A DNA stretch of 64,000 nucleotides, from NCBI GenBank assembly GCA_026636295.1, contig CP089456.1, forward strand, positions 434,001-498,000, in the 5' to 3' direction. This DNA is from Medakamo hakoo (lineage: Eukaryota > Chlorophyta > Trebouxiophyceae > Coccomyxaceae). This document shows, piece after piece, positions 61,845 through 64,000 of this stretch; position 1 is the stretch's first letter; each line of letters opens with the position of its first letter. The notes beneath the pieces were generated by a model. The model was not told the DNA's origin and did not search any database. It saw nothing but the letters and a program-made list of their open reading frames with translations. A program made the position numbers and the translations under genes.

Positions 61845-62384
61845 ATGGGCGCGGGCTTCTCCCTAGGTGCCGGCGGCGGCGCAACGCAAGACCGCGCCGG
61901 CCGCGTGCGCGTGACCCGCGCCACCAGCGAGGAACTCACGCTGTCCGCCGACCGCCCGCGCGGTGGCCAGGCCCAGGCCGGCACGGTGGCTTGGCCGGTG
62001 AGGGAGCCCCGGCCGGCCATCGTGTCGGCCACGCGCGCGGACGTGGAAGGCGCGGGGCAAGCGGGCGCCAGCCACAGCAACAAGGTGCGTGGCGTGTGGA
62101 TGGATGGATGGATGGAGGCAAGACCATGGACAGGACGGGGGGGGGGGGGGGATGCCGGTGCGCCACTTCTCACGCGCCCACCCGCACAACAACCACAGCT
62201 CCTGGTCAACGCCGTCGCGGCTGTGCTCGCGTCCCGGCTGGCCTACACGGTCTGGCGCCTGGTCAAGGGCCGGCGGCGCGGCGGGGGCGGGCGTCCACCG
62301 CCACCACCGCACCCCGCCCGCCCGCCGACCGCCGCTGGCGCCACCGTCCTGGGATCGGACGACGTCGGCGTGTGGGTCGGGTGA
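61845..62384 (+). CDS. Small protein with myristoylation-type N-terminus and membrane helix
   Basis: Two exons, 61845-62084 and 62199-62384, phase 0, 141 aa. The N-terminus MGAGFSLGAGGGA fits an N-myristoylation site (G2, S6). A polar middle (RVRVTRATSEELTLSADRPR) precedes a hydrophobic helix LLVNAVAAVLASRLAYTVWR and a basic, Pro-rich tail. No family recognised. The intron contains ATGG repeats and a G-run. TGTAA is 16 nt after the stop. Confidence 0.6.
   Translation: MGAGFSLGAGGGATQDRAGRVRVTRATSEELTLSADRPRGGQAQAGTVAWPVREPRPAIVSATRADVEGAGQAGASHSNKVRGVWMDGWMEARPWTGRGGGGDAGAPLLTRPPAQQPQLLVNAVAAVLASRLAYTVWRLVKGRRRGGGGRPPPPPHPARPPTAAGATVLGSDDVGVWVG
62098..62151. repeat. ATGG microsatellite and G-run in intron
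   Basis: Four ATGG units at about 62099-62114, then a run of about 13 G near 62139-62151, in the intron of the small acylated protein gene. Confidence 0.8.
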
Positions 62385-62399
62385 AGAGGCTTAGATGTG

Positions 62400-62404
62400 T
62401 GTAA
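62400..62404 (+). terminator. TGTAA poly(A) signal, small acylated protein
   Basis: TGTAA 16 nt after the stop; convergent with MinE, whose stop is about 120 bp further on. Confidence 0.55.
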
Positions 62405-62521
62405 AGAAACAAAACGAGTGTTGTGTTGCGTGTGTTGTCTTGTTTTGCACCACGCCCCTCCTCCCCCTCGCCCCAATTCCAACAAGGGGATGGACACCCA
62501 CCCCACCCACCCATCAGAGCA

Positions 62522-63239
62522 TCACACCCCGTACGGGAACCGGGCCGCCGGGTCCTTGTCCGCCTCCTCCGCCAGAGCCTCCCAGGAGATGGCCACCTCG
62601 GCACCGCCCGGCCCGCGGCCGCCGCCGCCGCCGTCGCCGCGGCCGTCGCCCATGGTGCGGGCGGACGGCTTGACCCGGCGCACGGGCACGGCGACGCTGT
62701 AGACCGTGCCCAGGTCGGCGTCGTTGGACACGTTGACCTCCACCAAGTCCTCGCCGCCGTCGACTTCGACGTAGTCGGCCAGCACGCGCACGACGGCCGC
62801 CTTCATGTCGGACAGGGACGCGGCGGCCATGCCGCACCGGTCGGCGACGAGGATCATGCGCAGACGCTGCTTGCCCGCCTCCTTGGGGGACAGGGACGCG
62901 GCCGGCTTGGTCCGGGACGGGAAGAGGACGCGCCAGGCGGCGCGGGCGCGCGTGGCGAAGTCGGACAGCGGGCCGCGGGAGGCCGTGGGGACGGGGGCGG
63001 GGGCGCCACTTTCTTCGGCGACCATCTGTTGTGTGGGGTGGGATGGGGGACGGGGGTGGTGGTGGGGGCGCAGTGGGAGCAGGCGGCGGGCGCGCGCACG
63101 CCCCCGTGTGCACGGAGCTCGCCTCTCCCAATGCCCTTACCTTGCGGCGGGCCGCCCGGACCATGGCGTCCACGGGGTCGTCCGACCGGGCCGCAGCCGC
63201 AACGGGAGCGCGGCGAGGGGCCTGGGCGGCGCGGCGGGC
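62522..63239 (-). CDS. MINE: Plastid division factor MinE (5' exon unresolved)
   Basis: Two supported exons, 63239-63141 (33 codons, ARRAAQAPRRAPVAAAARSD) and 63025-62522 (167 codons plus stop), phase 0. The second holds MinE: KQRLRMILVADRCGMAAASL, VVRVLADYVEV, DADLGTVYSVAVPVRRVK. MinE works with MinD to place the FtsZ ring of the chloroplast at mid-plastid. After the MinE domain a Gly-rich stretch leads to AEVAISWEALAEEADKDPAA and a C-terminal end RFPYGV. The first exon should encode the rest of the transit peptide; ATG 63465 in the matching region (MRQTALSLSPHSARCARP) is a candidate, but no clean donor in phase was found. Confidence 0.85.
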
Positions 63240-63763
63240 CTGAGCGTGAGTGTAGCGGGGGAGGGCATCGTGAATGCATAGAGAAGCGGGAGTTGGGGGT
63301 AGGGCGGGCGGGAGGTGGGCGCGGCTGCCTCTCGCGGCGGGTGCGTTGCCGTGAGACACGCGATGCCCGCGCCAGTCTGGCGTAGGTGGAGAGGGCAGCA
63401 ATCGCCTGCACGGGTCGTGCACAACGGGCCGAATGAGGCGAGAGAGAGAGAGCCGTTTGCCGCATGCGAGCGCGCTTGCACCGCACGGCACGCAGAACGC
63501 AGCAACTCCCTCTCATACCTGCAGGGGCGCCACGCGGGCCGCGCACGGCCGGGCCAGGGAGGGGGCGGGCATGGGCGTGGGGTAAGGGTGTGGTACGGTG
63601 GAAGCCGACGACGGGCCCAAGTTTTTTTGAAAGGAGTGCGGGCGCCCCCCCCGAAAAAACTCTCGCCCGCGCTGCCAGACACGCGTTTGCCGGCGAGCGA
63701 AGAAGAACGAAACACAGCGCCCCCGCTTTTGGCTCATCGCCTCGCACATCACGCAACAAATCC

Positions 63764-64000
63764 ATGGTGGTGAGTACAACGTGCTAGGCTCTACCACAGC
63801 GCACGAGAGACCTAAGCAGACTGCCGGCCGGCCGCGCAGTTCTCTCCCCTCGCTCCGGCGGCGGCGCACTCAGTGTGCCACCCACCCTCACCCCCACACA
63901 CGCCATCCCTTCCCACACACACGCCACACACACACACACACACACACACACTCCAGCTCTTCCTCCTCTGCCTGCGGGCCGACAAGCTGGAGAACGTGGC
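63764..64000 (+). CDS. DUF866 (CXXC zinc-binding) protein, 5' end only
   Basis: Exon 1 is 63764-63769 (ATG GTG), followed by a GTGAGT donor; exon 2 starts at 63957 after a CA repeat and runs off the window. The joined protein begins MVLFLLCLRADKLENV, matching the N-terminus of DUF866/CZIB (human C1orf123: hydrophobic beta strand then x-A-x-x-E-N-V). Only the first 16 or so residues are visible, and the conserved zinc Cys pairs lie outside the window, so the family call is provisional. A six-base first exon is striking but in phase. Confidence 0.55.
63919..63950. repeat. CA repeat upstream of acceptor
   Basis: A CACACA run ending five bases before the CTCCAG acceptor of the DUF866-like gene; the same arrangement as in the intron of the plastid protein near 13450. 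Confidence 0.85.

Noticed and set aside
1-64000. Mobile elements, retroelements, virus-derived genes, CRISPR arrays, rRNA
   Set aside because: No transposase, reverse transcriptase, integrase or capsid motifs, no long terminal or inverted repeats and no regular spacer arrays were seen on either strand; short microsatellites only.

Overview
The window is nuclear DNA of a green alga (Chlorophyta). It is very GC-rich (by eye about 70%), has no operons, and most genes are split by short GT-AG introns of roughly 90-300 nt. Several products carry plastid transit peptides (PsbO, PetN, FAD6, CbbY, plastid IF3, MinE, a lumenal FKBP). PetN is nuclear-encoded, as in Chlamydomonas. The chlorophyte poly(A) signal TGTAA follows at least eleven genes on both strands. 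I cannot name the genus from sequence alone. No rRNA, convincing tRNA, CRISPR array, retroelement, DNA transposon or virus-derived element was found.

Layout. 1-9 kb: a partial unknown protein, a SYLF-domain lipid-binding protein, nuclear PETN, a small type I membrane protein, the diphthamide amidase DPH6, a tiny membrane protein, a Yippee protein and an ALKBH6-like dioxygenase. 9-16 kb: exportin-4, a conserved plastid protein and the plastid omega-6 desaturase FAD6. 16-25.5 kb: a small basic protein, a cytochrome P450 with a large low-complexity insert, a mitochondrial-type thiolase whose last 74 bp are tandemly duplicated, a ubiquitin protease, a probable membrane-anchored low-complexity protein and an HAD phosphatase. 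25.5-38 kb: a secreted Ig-like/proline-rich protein, an SF1/BBP splicing factor with three RRMs, WDR75 (UTP17) and a tomosyn-like SNARE regulator. 38-50 kb: plastid CbbY phosphatase, the mitochondrial succinate/fumarate carrier, a secreted DUF333-like protein, plastid IF3 with an RGG-rich extension, a protein with cysteines every eight residues, an FKBP and PsbO facing away from each other, an RFWD3-like E3 ligase and SEC61G. 50-64 kb: ALG12, a coiled-coil protein, an expansin, a Tat-type thylakoid lumen protein, a WDR82/Swd2 homologue, cytosolic HSP70, a small myristoylation-type protein, plastid MinE and the first exons of a DUF866 zinc protein.

The genes form no single pathway. They are housekeeping genes packed with 50-500 bp between them, often in divergent pairs that must share promoters (FKBP/PsbO, P450/thiolase, tomosyn/CbbY, XPO4/plastid protein, DUF6816-like/WDR82). 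I saw no obvious new multi-gene system. The best leads are the duplicated thiolase 3' end whose copies differ almost only at synonymous sites, the octad-cysteine protein, the three-RRM SF1, the P450 insert beside the haem loop, the RGG-tailed plastid IF3, and coding exons as short as a lone ATG.

Exon boundaries were read by hand from splice consensus and frame continuity. Where all phases closed and the protein matched a known family I consider them reliable; uncertain starts are marked.
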